Below, piece after piece: positions 52,041 to 63,214 of a DNA stretch of 64,000 nucleotides. Position 1 is the stretch's first letter. Each line of letters starts with the position of its first letter. The translations under genes were made by a program, and so were the position numbers. Under the pieces are notes generated by a model that did not search any database, was not told where the DNA came from, and saw nothing but the letters and a program-made list of their open reading frames with translations. The stretch comes from Hermatobates lingyangjiaoensis (Eukaryota > Arthropoda > Insecta > Hemiptera > Hermatobatidae): NCBI GenBank assembly GCA_026182355.1, contig JAPFBL010000374.1:25001-89000 (forward strand). The letters run 5' to 3'.

Positions 52041-52343
52041 TACACTTTTTTTCGTTGGAAATACGATCCAAAACGGACAAATATAGTTCAATATAAACAA
52101 AGAAACATAGAGAAATCAGAAGAACACACTTACAGTCTCTAATTTTCGGTTTGAACCGTCTTCAGGAGAGATAAGAGAGGGAAACCAAGCGCACTGGATC
52201 AGAGACGGTTGGAGACCCTCCAACCGTCTCTGATCCAGTGCGCTTGGTTTCCCTCTCTTATCTCTCCTGAAGACGGTTCAAACCGAAAATTAGAGACTGT
52301 AAGTGTGTTCTTCTGATTTCTCTATGTTTCTTTGTTTATATTG

Positions 52344-52386
<43 letters not shown>

Positions 52387-52425
52387 ATATATATATATTT
52401 ATATATATTATGTATGTATATGTAT
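52040..52425. mobile_element. Family B inverted pair
   Basis: The minus arm 52042-52212 and plus arm 52217-52350 share the axis GGAGACCCTCCAACCGTCTC and are almost identical to the 30910-31675 outer arms, including CACTTTTTTTCGTTGGAAAT. (TA)n lies outside. Confidence 0.9.
52263..52296 (+). ncRNA. Hammerhead-like ribozyme motif, family B
   Basis: Stem I TCTC/GAGA, core CTGAAGA, stem II CGGTT/AACCG with a tiny loop, GAAAATTA with A15.1-U16.1 and A17. Four perfect stem I pairs. Confidence 0.6.
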
Positions 52426-53040
52426 AATGAAACCACAATAAGAAATGGGAAAACAAGACTAAGATCTTTCAACCGTAACAAGCGGTCTTCGTTAAAGTGA
52501 AAAACCCAACTGGAACACTAGATGCAGAAAACATCTGATGAGGGGTTGAGAAGAGTGGGAGGGAAGAGTGGTATTTTAAAAGGGTGAAAGCGCAGGAAAG
52601 ACTAATGTCCAGAAAGGGATGTTTGGGGACACAAAGGAGTACAGTATGAAAGAGTAAAAAACTATCCGCTAATAACTAACAACCCTCTTAATTTATGGGC
52701 CTTTGTCAAGCTAGACAAACAATTTTTCACTACAGGGACGAAAAATGGAAAAAGATGACAGAAATTGGAGCACGTATCGCACATGGTTTTCATCGATAAA
52801 AAGATTTCACATAAACACGTGAAATAACAATCAATGATCAAACCACAATAAGAAAATGGGAAAACAAGACTAAGACCTTTCAACCGTAACAAGCGGTCTT
52901 CGTCAGAGTAGAAATTTCACTATTTCTAGTGAAACACTAGATGCAGAGAACATCTGGTGAGTTCTGTTTCCCATTTTCTTATTGTGGTTTGATCATTGAT
53001 TGTTATTTCACGTGTTTATGTGAAATCTTTTTATCGATCA
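52425..53040. mobile_element. Family A units with extended 5' sequence
   Basis: The minus unit 52425-52512 continues into its upstream part to 52640 (CACTAGATGCAGAAAACATC, TGATGAGGGGTTGAGAAG). A second minus unit lies at 52797-52910 and a plus tail at 52970-53035. The central GTGAAACACTAGATGCAGAG links the arms. 52640-52797 contains a decayed stretch that I cannot assign. Confidence 0.75.
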
Positions 53041-53091
53041 ATACCATGTGCGATACCTACTCCTATTTCTGTCATCTTTTTACTTTCTTCG

Positions 53092-53150
53092 TTTTCGGCG
53101 AGCACGCAAGATACTTGCTACCCTGGCTCCAATTTTGGGAATATAGTGAT
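53092..53150 (-). repeat. tRNA-derived SINE head fragment
   Basis: GCGAGCACGCAAGATACTTG, CTACCCTGGCTCC is the inverse of a tRNA-like TAGC..GTGCTCGC head, as at 23478 (+) and 58765 (-). Confidence 0.45.
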
Positions 53151-53324
53151 AATTTTCTTTTATTTAACATTATTCAGGTAATACCATAAATATTATACAT
53201 TTAATTTCAGATCTCTATCTACACAGGAAATGGGTGAACAAACAAACAAACTCACGAACTTTATATACAGAGATTTAAATTTCATAAGTTTTATGTAGTT
53301 GTAAGCACGTTATACCTAGTATGA

Positions 53325-53528
53325 TACAATGATCAAACCACAATAAGAAATGGGAAAACAAGACTAAGATCTTTCAACCGTAACAAGCGGTCTTCGTCAG
53401 AGTCAAAAACCCAACTCTGACAAAGACCGCTTGTTACAGTTGAAAGATCTTAGTCTTGTTTTCCCATTTCTTATTGTGGTTTGATCATTGATTGTTGTTT
53501 CACGTGTTTATATGAAATCTTTTTTATC
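53325..53528. mobile_element. Family A inverted pair
   Basis: The minus arm 53327-53414 and plus arm 53415-53522 meet at AAACCCAACTCTGACAAAGAC, where the plus core reads CTGACAA. The same host sequence (CTAGTATGATAC) lies on both sides (53315, 53527), so a target duplication of about 12 bp is possible. Confidence 0.85.
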
Positions 53529-53529
53529 T

Positions 53530-54840
53530 AGTATGATACGTGCGGTTATAAATAAACTCCCTCATAACAGGGTGTTGTGAGAGAAAACAACTGTAGTAAT
53601 ACTTAAGTCTTTCCTAATACTGAAAAAAAAAAAAACTAAAGTTCACCGAACTTTAAAACGAATTTTTAACTAGTTTAAAATAACCCCTTTTTAAAAAGGT
53701 AAATTATCATGATTTTTGAGAAAAATATAATACATGACTTAAGAATAAACCACAGGTACAAACATGTCATACTTAATAATATTCTCAAGAATTGAAAGTG
53801 TTATATTTCTAGAATTACAATTTAATGACTGAATATAAACGTATCTCTGACAAAACAGTTAATTTTTCATTTTGTTTTTTCATAACATACTATGGAAGAA
53901 ACATTGGACCTTTATTTTTAGAATGTATTAAAAATCATGATTCAATAATTATGAGAACTTTTTTTTCAATTCTCATAAATCTATTTTATATTGTGTAGAA
54001 CCATATATATATAAATTTTGAGTACATGTAAAAACATGTTACGTATTTTTAAATAATTCTAACTGTATAAACCTTAAATCAATATTTATATTGAATTTAT
54101 ACAAGGGGACAGGTGAATAACAAATTCTCTCAAACATAACAAAAAAAAAACTATTAAAATTGATACATTGTTAGAAAGGTCAAAGGTGAAATGTGAGAGG
54201 ACAGCGAGATATAGAGCGTGTGTGAGAGTGAGGAGGAGAAGAAAGAGAAAATTTGATTGAGACTGGTGGGGGGGGGGGGGGGGGGTTAGACAGAGATGAA
54301 GCGTGAGTGAGAGAAAGAGAGAAGATGGCAATTAAAGATGGCGACAAGCTTAGATCAAACCATTCAACTATAAAATGTCATTGTTTATAATTATCTAGTA
54401 ATTCTTTAATTAACTAGATAATTATCCTACATTTGTTTATATCCATTTCAAAAATTTGTTAAATCATCTAACAACAACTAGTTAAAAAGCTCTAATTAAC
54501 TCTAAACAAATAAATTTTTGCAATGTTAGAAATAATAATTAATAGAAATAAATTTCTAATTAGCGATCAGTTGAAAAGTAGCATAATATACGTAAAGGAT
54601 ATATACCGGATATTTACAATCGCTTAGTAAAATATATATAAAACAATTGGACTATGAAATGTAATTATGTATTATTAAATTCATTGTAAATCAATTCTAT
54701 TTAAGTATTGCAAAGAAATTAATTTAGATTAGCTTTATAAATTCTAACTTTTAAACTAAAAATTTACACGAACTAAAACTTTGTTTGATATTAATAGTTC
54801 TAATTTAGTGCAATCAGTTATTATGTGGTATTTACTCATT
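53530..54840. other. AT-rich stretch without recognised genes
   Basis: It contains a 22-bp poly-G at 54265-54286 within a purine-rich patch (54180-54330). The short minus frame there is its translation. Nothing else stands out. Confidence 0.6.
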
Positions 54841-54842
54841 GT

Positions 54843-55045
54843 AGGGTAAAAATCTAATGAAATGGTCTCCACATATAAAACTTTTAATGATATAAACAAC
54901 GCGTTTCGAACACGTAGTGTTCTTCCTCAGGCATTAACTAAGGATGAGTGCCTGAGGAAGAACACTACGTGTTCGAAACGCGTTGTTTATATCATTAAAA
55001 GTTTTATATGTGGAGACCATTTCATTAGATTTTTACCCTACAATG
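54843..55045. mobile_element. Family J perfect inverted pair
   Basis: TTGTAGGGTAAAAATCTAAT, GAAATGGTCTCCACATATAA and AACGCGTTTCGAACACGTAG read back exactly after GTGCCTGAGGAAGAACACTA. The head CCTGAGGAAGAACACTACGT, GTTCGAAACGCGTTG has the hammerhead-like layout, but GAAACGCG lacks U16.1. The frames on this palindrome are not genes. 55046-55930 shows no feature. Confidence 0.85.
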
Positions 55046-55934
55046 ATATTAATAGATCAAAAAGAAGCAAAAAATAACTTCCATTTAACTTTTAATACAC
55101 GTATTGTATATAAAATATTGTATACAATGCATGTGAAAGTACATATAAAGAAAATGATGAAAAATAATATCATAAGATATGATCTTTGAACAAATAAGTA
55201 TACCTTAGGCATGACGAGGCGTAATCTTGCCGTGTTCTGAGTTGGGAAGCCCGACTACAACTGACTTGTTATGACATGTCTCCCAACTATAGGCTCCAAA
55301 GTTCGCTTACCTTTATTCTTCTGGGAAAATCAACCCCCCACTATATCTCAACAACTGCGTCTTAATTTATTACGATAGCAAATAAATTCCTCCATAATAT
55401 TTAAACCCAAAAATCGGATAAAAACAAACTTCTGGTTTTTTTTTATTAATAAACAAATGGTATTTATGAGCTCAGTGCACTTAAGTAATAAAATAAAGTA
55501 AGTAACGTAAATTAAAAACTTTAGCAAGAAGGTATTCATCTAATTCTATATATTCTAGATTTATATAAATTTATACCGCCATTGACTTATATTAAAATTC
55601 ATATTTTTACAACCATAAGAAATTACAAATAATTATTATAATGGATAAACATTCATTTGTGTGGAGACTTTTGTTGGTTTATCCATTTTACCTCAAAATG
55701 AGTAAATACCACAAAATTACGGATTGCACAACTAATGATTTAATTATTATAATTTAATTTAAAATAACTAACTTTTAAAAGTTTTTGTTATAAATGTTAA
55801 TAACTTTATAAAATTATAATTTTATTAATTATAATAGTTAAACATTATTAATTATAAATGTAACAAAAAAATTTGTCTTAATTTAAATTTTTGCAATGTT
55901 AGTAATAATAATTGATTGAAATAAATCTCTAATT

Positions 55935-56895
55935 AGCCCTGTCTCTATCTACACGGGAAATGGGTGAAGAAACAAACAAACCATACATAACCATACATAA
56001 AACTTCAATCCATCCTAGGCAACAAAAATTAGCAGCTTTCCGTTATATGATAGATAGATTAATAAAAATTCCGATGAATAAAACTAACTATAATAGCGAG
56101 TTAAATATAATAAAAACAATAGCAAATAACAACGGATATAATGCAAACGTAATAGATAAAATGCTAAAAACCAGATGAAATATAAAAAATGTCAATAAGG
56201 AAAGTAATAATGATAAATACGCGTGTATAACATTTATAGGTCAAATAAGTCATAAAATCGCGAACTTACTAAAGCAATATAGTATAAATGTAGGGTTTAA
56301 AACAAATAATTCAATAAACCATAGATTAGATAACTCAACGGTTTTATTAGAAAATAAAACTAATAAATATGAAAAAAGCGGAGTATATAAAATAAAATGT
56401 AAAAATTGTAATCATATATATATATATAGGACAAACGGGAAGGACCCTAAAACTAAGATATAAGGAACACATTAAAGATTATCTAAATAACACAAATAAA
56501 TCTAATTACGCGAACCACTTAACAGAACAGGGTCATGAACCGGACAGTTTAGAAAATTCAATGACTTTAATAAAAACAGGACAGAAAGGAAAAAGACTAA
56601 ACGTAAATGAAGAATTAGAGATATTTAAACATAAAGAATCGGGTAATCTAATAAACGAACAAGTAAATCATCAAAGCGTTATACTATTTAAACCCTTAAA
56701 GAAAATAAAACGACAAAAGAATTAGACTAAATAATAATAACTAATATAATAATAAAATAAAAAATAAAAATAAAATGGTGTTAAAATATGTAACTAAAAA
56801 AATCTAGGCAGCATTGGGGTAGTAGGTAGGTTATATAAACAGATAGGTAGGATGCAGTAGATCAGTTCGTGTTGAAGATGGGTGACACCCGAAAC
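55935..56895 (+). pseudogene. Fossil Penelope-like element of another lineage, 3' half
   Basis: The + strand encodes ITIHKTSIHPRQQKLAAFRY, MIDRLIKIPMNK, LNIIKTIANNNGYN, VIDKML (thumb region), a stop at 56176, then NKYEKSGVYKIKCKNCNHIY, IGQTGRTLKLRYKEHIKDYL, NYANHLTEQGHEPDSLENS and LEIFKHKE to a stop at 56723-56725. GVYKI and YIGQTG are a normal GIY-YIG pair. A (TA)n expansion at 56416-56427 shifts the frame in the HIYIG codons. 150 bp downstream, GTTGAAGATGGGTGACACCC, GAAACCGGCC is a hammerhead-like remnant. AT-rich codon use differs from the GC-richer family G. Confidence 0.8.
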
Positions 56896-57282
56896 CGGCC
56901 CGACAGCTACGGCAGTAATGTACGAGGTAAGACGGTATATTATATGTTTAATATTAATAATACTAACCTCTGTGGTAATGATGAAATGCATGAATTAAAC
57001 AAACAAACAGTCATATAAGCTCACGACTTTATATGCATATAGAGATGAGGTATAAAGTTACATTAATAATTAACATTAAATAATGTTAATAAAATAATTA
57101 AAATAACTTTTCTCATATTTCTTTGTTTAAACCCTTCCCCTAGCGGGTGATAACGTCAGCCATTTTTTTTATTAATTGCAATTATTATTTTCTTTGTTAT
57201 CAATATTATGGGGAAGGATACATTCTTTTTTTTTTTTTTTTAGGAATTTAATTTAAATATCTGACTGTAATATTTATAACTA

Positions 57283-57720
57283 GACTACCCGTGACCCTTT
57301 GTGTCACTCAGAAATTATAACAATAGTTATTGAAATTAATTCACTGCTTATTGGTTTATAATAGAATTATCAGTTTATATTAATACACTAGTAACTACGT
57401 GTCATGCTTTGTCATAATATTGATAATAATTAGGCATATCTAATTACTTCAATTAAATTACAGCTACAAACCAAAGTCATCATAATTAGAGCTCATTATA
57501 TTCTCTAATTAGACTACCCGTGAACCTTTGTGTCACTCAGAAATTATAACAATAGTTATGGAAATAAATTCACTGAACATGATTGACAGGGATAATTTTA
57601 ATTGTTGTTTCTTGTTATTAAGGCACGGAAACAGAGTATTATATGGCCCAAGCTTTTGATATAGTATTCTTAACACGATTTCAAGATATATATACAGTAA
57701 ATATATTTAGCAAAATAAAA
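57283..57720 (-). repeat. Two Helitron-like 3' ends and an interior fragment
   Basis: ACTAGACTACCCGTGACCC, TTTGTGTCAC at 57282 and TTAGACTACCCGTGAACC, TTTGTGTCAC at 57507 are inverse Helitron ends (hairpin GTGAC..GTCAC then CTAG). AAATTATAACAATAGTTAT follows each, so a segment is duplicated. 57560-57715 matches 2692-2830. No left terminus is identified. 57721-58010 shows nothing. Confidence 0.55.
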
Positions 57721-58015
57721 ATCATTATAAAATAAAAAAAAATCATTTATTTTATGATATAAATATATAAATCATCAGTTAAAGTTATATACTCAATGAA
57801 ATATATTTAAAACAAACAAAACTTGTAAATTGAAATATTTAATTTATTTACGTAACATAAAATAAAATTAATGAAAGGAATGTGTCTTTATAATATTACC
57901 TTAGAGCATTCGTGTTTTATCTGACAGTTGTGTTCAAGTTTGTTTCTAAAATTATTTATTTTTAACCTCTAATGTAGTAGTTTATTATATATTTGTTACA
58001 TTTATTTATAATACA

Positions 58016-58286
58016 CTAGTATACGTACCGTCTTTGACGGAATCAAAAATTCGATTATACTTGGTATTCCAAAATACCATGAGAAATTATAGAATCGTAG
58101 AAAATACCATTATTAGTACAGTGTTAAGCAAATGTCTCTCTATGCATCACATTAGCTGTCCGACAAACCGACAGAAATTTTTTTAAGGGTGGATTCGGTT
58201 TCTCTAATGTAAGAAACGTAAAGAAAACTTGAAATGAGTCAGTTCTAAGCAATTTAAAGACAAAATCATTATTTTATTTATATAGA
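58016..58286 (-). mobile_element. Short non-autonomous Helitron, 271 bp
   Basis: The minus strand starts TCTATATAAATAAAATAATG (58286) and ends CCGTCAAAGACGG, then TACGTATACTAG (58016) before T. It shares its left 130 bp and right 150 bp with the 16312-17700 Helitron, so it is a deletion derivative of that family. Confidence 0.8.
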
Positions 58287-58335
58287 TTTGCACTACTGGC
58301 ATCAGCGAGCACGCAATCCTCTGAGCTACTCTTGT
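58287..58335 (-). repeat. tRNA-derived SINE head fragment
   Basis: TTGCACTACTGGCATCAGCG, AGCACGCAATCCTCTGAGC directly abuts the Helitron left end. Confidence 0.4.
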
Positions 58336-58446
58336 TCTATGCCTTTATTTTATTACCAGTGTTTATATTTCACAAATCTTAAATTAAAAAAATTTAAAAT
58401 TATCAATAATTTTAAATTAAATTATGGTAATAATTATTAAAAATTA

Positions 58447-58759
58447 TTAATTATGGTGGCTGAGTTTACTTGTGATAAACGTTTTTGCTTTAAACGTCCA
58501 TAACTTCACTTCTACGTTGAATTTCCAATCTATTCAGAGCCTATATTTTAAGTTAGACTTATACAAATCAACTGTAAAAGTTTCAGCTTTATATGTCTTA
58601 TGGTTGCTGTGTTTACTTGTGACAAAATTTTGCGGACAAACCGACAGAAATTTTTCTAAGGATGGATTCGGCTTCTCTAACCTATGAAACGTAAAGAAAA
58701 CTTGAAATGAGTCAGTTCTAAGCAATGTACAGACAAAATCATTGTTTTATTTATATAGA
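58447..58759 (-). mobile_element. Helitron left half
   Basis: The minus strand begins TCTATATAAATAAAACAATG (58759). The interior matches 17380-17690 (GTGGCTGAGTTTACTTGTGA, AAACGTCCATAACTTCACTT). The 3' hairpin end is missing. Confidence 0.7.
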
Positions 58760-58960
58760 TTTGCACTACTATTATCGGCGAGCACGCAAGCCAGTGAGCT
58801 ACCTTGGCTCCATGCCTTTAGTTTATTACCAGTGTTTATATTACGCAAATATTAAATAATAATTTTTTTTTTTTACATTCATATATAATATATTTGCACT
58901 ACTGTCATTGGCGAGCACGCAAGACACTTGCAACCCTGGCAACAATTTTGAAAATATAGT
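58760..58960 (-). repeat. Two tRNA-derived SINE head fragments
   Basis: TTTGCACTACTATTATCGGC, GAGCACGCAAGCCAGTGAGC (58760-58813) and TTTGCACTACTGTCATTGGC, GAGCACGCAAGACACTTGC (58890-58945). Inverted they read AGCTCACTGGCTTGCGTGCTC, an A-box-like tRNA start. 58960-60160 is AT-rich DNA without a recognised feature. Confidence 0.5.
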
Positions 58961-60162
58961 GATAATTTTCTTTTATTTAACATTATTCAGGTAATAAATA
59001 ATATATATTTAATTTCAGGTCTCTATCTATACGGGAAATGGGTGAACAAACAAACAAAATCAGGAACTTTACATATATAGATGTGGTATAAATTTGCAGG
59101 CTCTAATTACCCGATTACAAATGTAACGCTGATCTTGTCTCCAATTACAGGTGACTTTTCAAACAGGTTGTTTCATTGTTTGTAATTAAAGTGACACATG
59201 ATTTTTATTCCACTAATATAGTAAATGTAACAATTCAACTCATTCAGCTTTTTCTCCGCGAGAAAAGGTAATGATTTTTTTTTAATTACTTTTTAATTTA
59301 TGTACTAATATTATTATCTGAAATATGGGCTTTTTTAATTGATTTAATTGTCATACTGGAGTAAGAGATTCCAAACAGAAGAAGTTTTACATTCAAAGTA
59401 AGCGTTTCGAAAACTTGTATTATCCATTTACCTCAGTATGAGTAAATTCCAGCCAATTACGGATTGCATAACTAATGAGTCAATTAAATATTAAATAACC
59501 TTTAATTATATTTTAATATTTTTATCATTATTAGTGTTGAATTGAGATTAACATGAATTGACAAAAATCACATTTAATTACTCTTCCGTGCACGAAAAAA
59601 ACTGTGTCATCATCAATAATAATAATAAATCATTATTACTCTTGTGTTAAAATCAGTGATATTTCATTTTGTGCATTGATATCTACCGATTGTTCAATGA
59701 AAAGCAATCCAAATTAGCCTCTATAAACTACAGAGAAATGCGTGTCTTGTGAAAATAGGAGCAATGATATGGAAAAGTGTTTAATAATGTCTTCCCTTTA
59801 GATAATTTTATCACGAAGGAAACAATTTTTGTTTATTAAAACGAACGAGATATATCTACGGTAGATACTAACAGTAGGTAAAAGTTTCAAAAAATTATTT
59901 GAAAGAAATATTAATTGTTTAAACTCATAGCATGCTAGTTACAATAGGGATTATAGAATATTTTAAAAGGTGCTACAAAGGATCAACTGGGAACCTTCCT
60001 GATATTAGGAAAACCTGCTCTTGTCTGATGTACTGGCAGGTCAAAAATTAAAAATAAAACTCGTAAATATGTAATTAAACTAGTAATTTCAAATTTGTTG
60101 ATAATTCGTTAACTGTTTATCTGAACATAAAAGAATACAGGGAATTATGCCTTTTACTGTTG

Positions 60163-60400
60163 TGGGACCAGGTTAGCTCAGTGGTTAACGTACTCGTTTC
60201 TAGAGTGGTGGGTCCAGGGTTCGATACCCACTCTGGCCCTAGATTTATTCACGCGGGACGAGCATGTCGTCCTTCGGATAGGACTTTAAGCCGTCGGTCC
60301 CGAGCCTCTTCGATGTGAGGTACTCGTTAAAGATCCCCTACTCTAAAGTTAGGCCAAATTTAGGACTCCTAATATAGAATCAATTTTCATTGTGTGGCCA
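60163..60400 (+). repeat. tRNA-derived SINE
   Basis: The head has a good A box (TTAGCTCAGTGGTT) and B box (GGGTTCGATACCC) with pairable acceptor ends (GGGACCAG and CTCTGGCCC), as an internal polymerase III promoter. The body CGTCCTTCGGATAGGACTTT, AAGCCGTCGGTCCC and CTCGTTAAAGATCCC resembles the conserved central domain of broadly distributed metazoan SINEs. The tail (TTCATTGTGTGGCC) may be LINE-derived. The frame starting at 60390 has no recognisable product. Confidence 0.75.
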
Positions 60401-60829
60401 AAAACAATTTTGGTCAATCAAAAAGGGCCTAATGTTCGGCCTATATGTGTGTTCCCTTGTGGGACAATCACTGCAATCTACTGGCCTTAAACTGTTTATA
60501 AAAGGTAGGAGCGAAACACAACATCGGAGGTTAACAGCACGAGAGATCACAGCTTTCTCAAGGATGCAAATTTATAAAACCATAAAGAAAGAAGCAGATA
60601 AAAGTTTGGCCGAAACAACTGGATTTAATTCAAACGAAAACTCTAGCTTATTCCAACTTAAAATAAATTTGTAAATCTTCATAAAAGAAATTTTCAAAGA
60701 AATAATTAAAGTTACATATAGAACATTAAATAGAACATTGTTTTCTCGATTACCATTTATGCAAGCTATAATTAAGATTAAAGTAGGAATTCAGCTTTTG
60801 TCAGAGATATACCAGTTATCTTCAGCAGG

Positions 60830-62790
60830 GCACTACAGGCAGTCATCTTTACCAAGTAGTCATGGAACAGTTCTAGTGAAGACTGACAAAGAGTGCTCAA
60901 ACTTGCTATACTGACTATACCAAGTAGTCATAGATTAGTTCTAGTGAAGAATGACAAAAAACACTGAACTTGCTATACTGACTATAGCAAGTAGTCATGG
61001 ATCAGTTCTAGTGAAGAATGACAAAGATTGCTGATACTTGCTATATTGACTATACCAAGTAGTCATGGATCATGTCTAGTGAAGAATGACAAAAAGCACT
61101 GAACTTGCAATACTGCCTATAACAAGTAGTCATGGATCAGCTAACTGACTAGACCAAGTAGTCATGTATCAGCTATACTGACTATACCAAGTAGTCATGA
61201 TCAGTTCTGGTAAAGACTGTCAAAGACTATTGATACTAGCTTTACTGACTATACCAAGTAGTCATGGATCAGCTCTAGTAAAGACTGACAAAAAGTACTG
61301 ATACACGCTATACTGGCTATACCAAGTAGTCATAAACCAACTATACTGACTATACCAAGTAGTCATGGATCAGCTAACTGACTATACCAAGTAGTCATGG
61401 ATCAGCTATGCTGACTATACCAAGTAGTCATGGATCAGTTCTAGTAAAGACTGACAAAGAGTATTGATACTAGCTTTACTGACTATACCAAGTGGTCATG
61501 GATCAGTTCTAGTAAAGACTGACAAAGAGTACTGATACACGCTATACTGGCTATACCAAGTAGTTATAAACCAACTATACTGACTATACCAAGTAGTCAT
61601 GGATCAGCTAACTGACTATACCAAGTAGTCATGGGTCAGCTATGCTGACTATACCAAGTAGTCATGCATCAGTTCTGGTAAAGACTGACACAGAGTATTG
61701 ATACTAGCTTTACTGACTATACCAAGTGGTCATGGATCAGTTCTAGTAAAGACTGACAAAGAGTACTGATACACGCTATACTGACTATACCAAGTAGTCA
61801 TGGATCAGCTAACTGACTATACCAAGTAGTCATGGATCAGCTAACTGACTATACCAAGTAGTCATGGATCAACTATGCTGACTATACCAAGTAGTCATGG
61901 ATCAGTTCTGGTAAAGACTGACAAAGAGTATTGATACTAGTTTTACTGACTATACCAAGTGGTCATGGATCAGTTCTAGTAAAGACTGACAAAGAGTACT
62001 GATACACGCTATACTGGCTATACCAAGTAGTCATAAACCAACTATACTGACTATACCAAGTAGTCATGGATCAGCTAACTGACTATACCAAGTAGTCATG
62101 GATCAGCTATGCTGACTATACCAAGTAGTCATGGATCAGTTCTAGTAAAGACTGACAAAGAGTATTGATACTAGCTTTACTGACTATACCAAGTGGTCAT
62201 GGATCAGTTCTAGTAAAGACTGACAAAGAGTACTGATACACGCTATACTGACTATACCAAGTAGTCATGGATCAGCTAACTGACTATACCAAGTAGTCAT
62301 GGATCAGCTAACTGACTATACCAAGTAGTCATGGATCAGCTATGCTGACTATACCAAGTAGTCATGGATCAGTTCTGGTAAAGACTGTCAAAGACTATTG
62401 ATACTAGCTTTACTGACTATACCAAGTGGTCATGGATCAGTTCTAGTAAAGACTGACAAAGAGTACTGATACACGCTATACTGGCTATACCAAGTAGTCA
62501 TAAACCAACTATACTGACTATACCAAGTAGTCATGGATCAGCTTTACTGACTATACCAAGTACTCATGGATCAGTTCTAGTAAAGACAGACAAAGAGTAC
62601 TGATACTCGCATACTCTATACCAAGTAGTCATGGATCAACTATACTGGCTATACCAAGTAGTCATGAATCAGCTACACTGACTACACCAACTAGTCATGG
62701 ATTAGTTCTGGTAAATACTGACAAAGAGTACTGATACTCGTTTTACTGGCTATACCAAGTAGCCATGGATCAGTTCTAGTAAAAACTGAC
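60830..62790. repeat. Satellite with 234-bp higher-order unit
   Basis: The core CTGACTATACCAAGTAGTCA, TGGATCAG (about 30-40 bp) is repeated more than 40 times, interleaved with TTCTAGTAAAGACTGACAAA, GAGTACTGATAC. GATACTAGCTTTACTGACT recurs near 61231, 61466, 61700, 61932, 62167 and 62400, i.e. every 232-235 bp. CCAAGTAGTCATGG is near-palindromic (ACTATACCAAGTAGT). Edges are more diverged than the centre. Confidence 0.95.
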
Positions 62791-63214
62791 TAAGAGTATA
62801 TACTCCCCTTAGGTTAAGGCTCGAATACCAATTTAATGAAATATACCAGTTATCTCTGGAAGAGCATTGCAGCCTCTACCAAGTAGTCATGGATGATATA
62901 AAATATCCTATTGAGATAAAGTACCGATACTCACCTTTGAGTAAAACTGAAAAAATATATAAGAGTCATTGTATCCAATACAGTACACTTTCTCATCTAT
63001 TCGTATTCAGCACCGATAGCTATACATTTACTGATAAGGATGATAAGCATTAAACTTTGTTTATCTTATGACAAGCAACTGGTGATGGCCACAAAACGAT
63101 TCTTCAATCTTTTAAAACATTACTAGATATGAGTTAACCTATGTTTTGTTATCATTTACGTTTTAGACACGTGACTTTGATTTGAGACTTTATGATAATA
63201 ATCCTCTTTTCCAG

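Noticed and set aside
52290..52310. Splice donor (CTGTAAGTGTG) after ribozyme heads
   Set aside because: GTAAGT-like sequence recurs after the core in families B, C and E, but no exon-like sequence precedes it. It is part of the element tail, although use as a cryptic donor cannot be excluded.
54862..55077. 71-codon frame
   Set aside because: It lies across the perfect family J palindrome and both arms give mirror peptides.
60163..60241. Functional tRNA gene
   Set aside because: A and B boxes are good, but the anticodon arm and acceptor pairing are imperfect and a SINE body follows directly.
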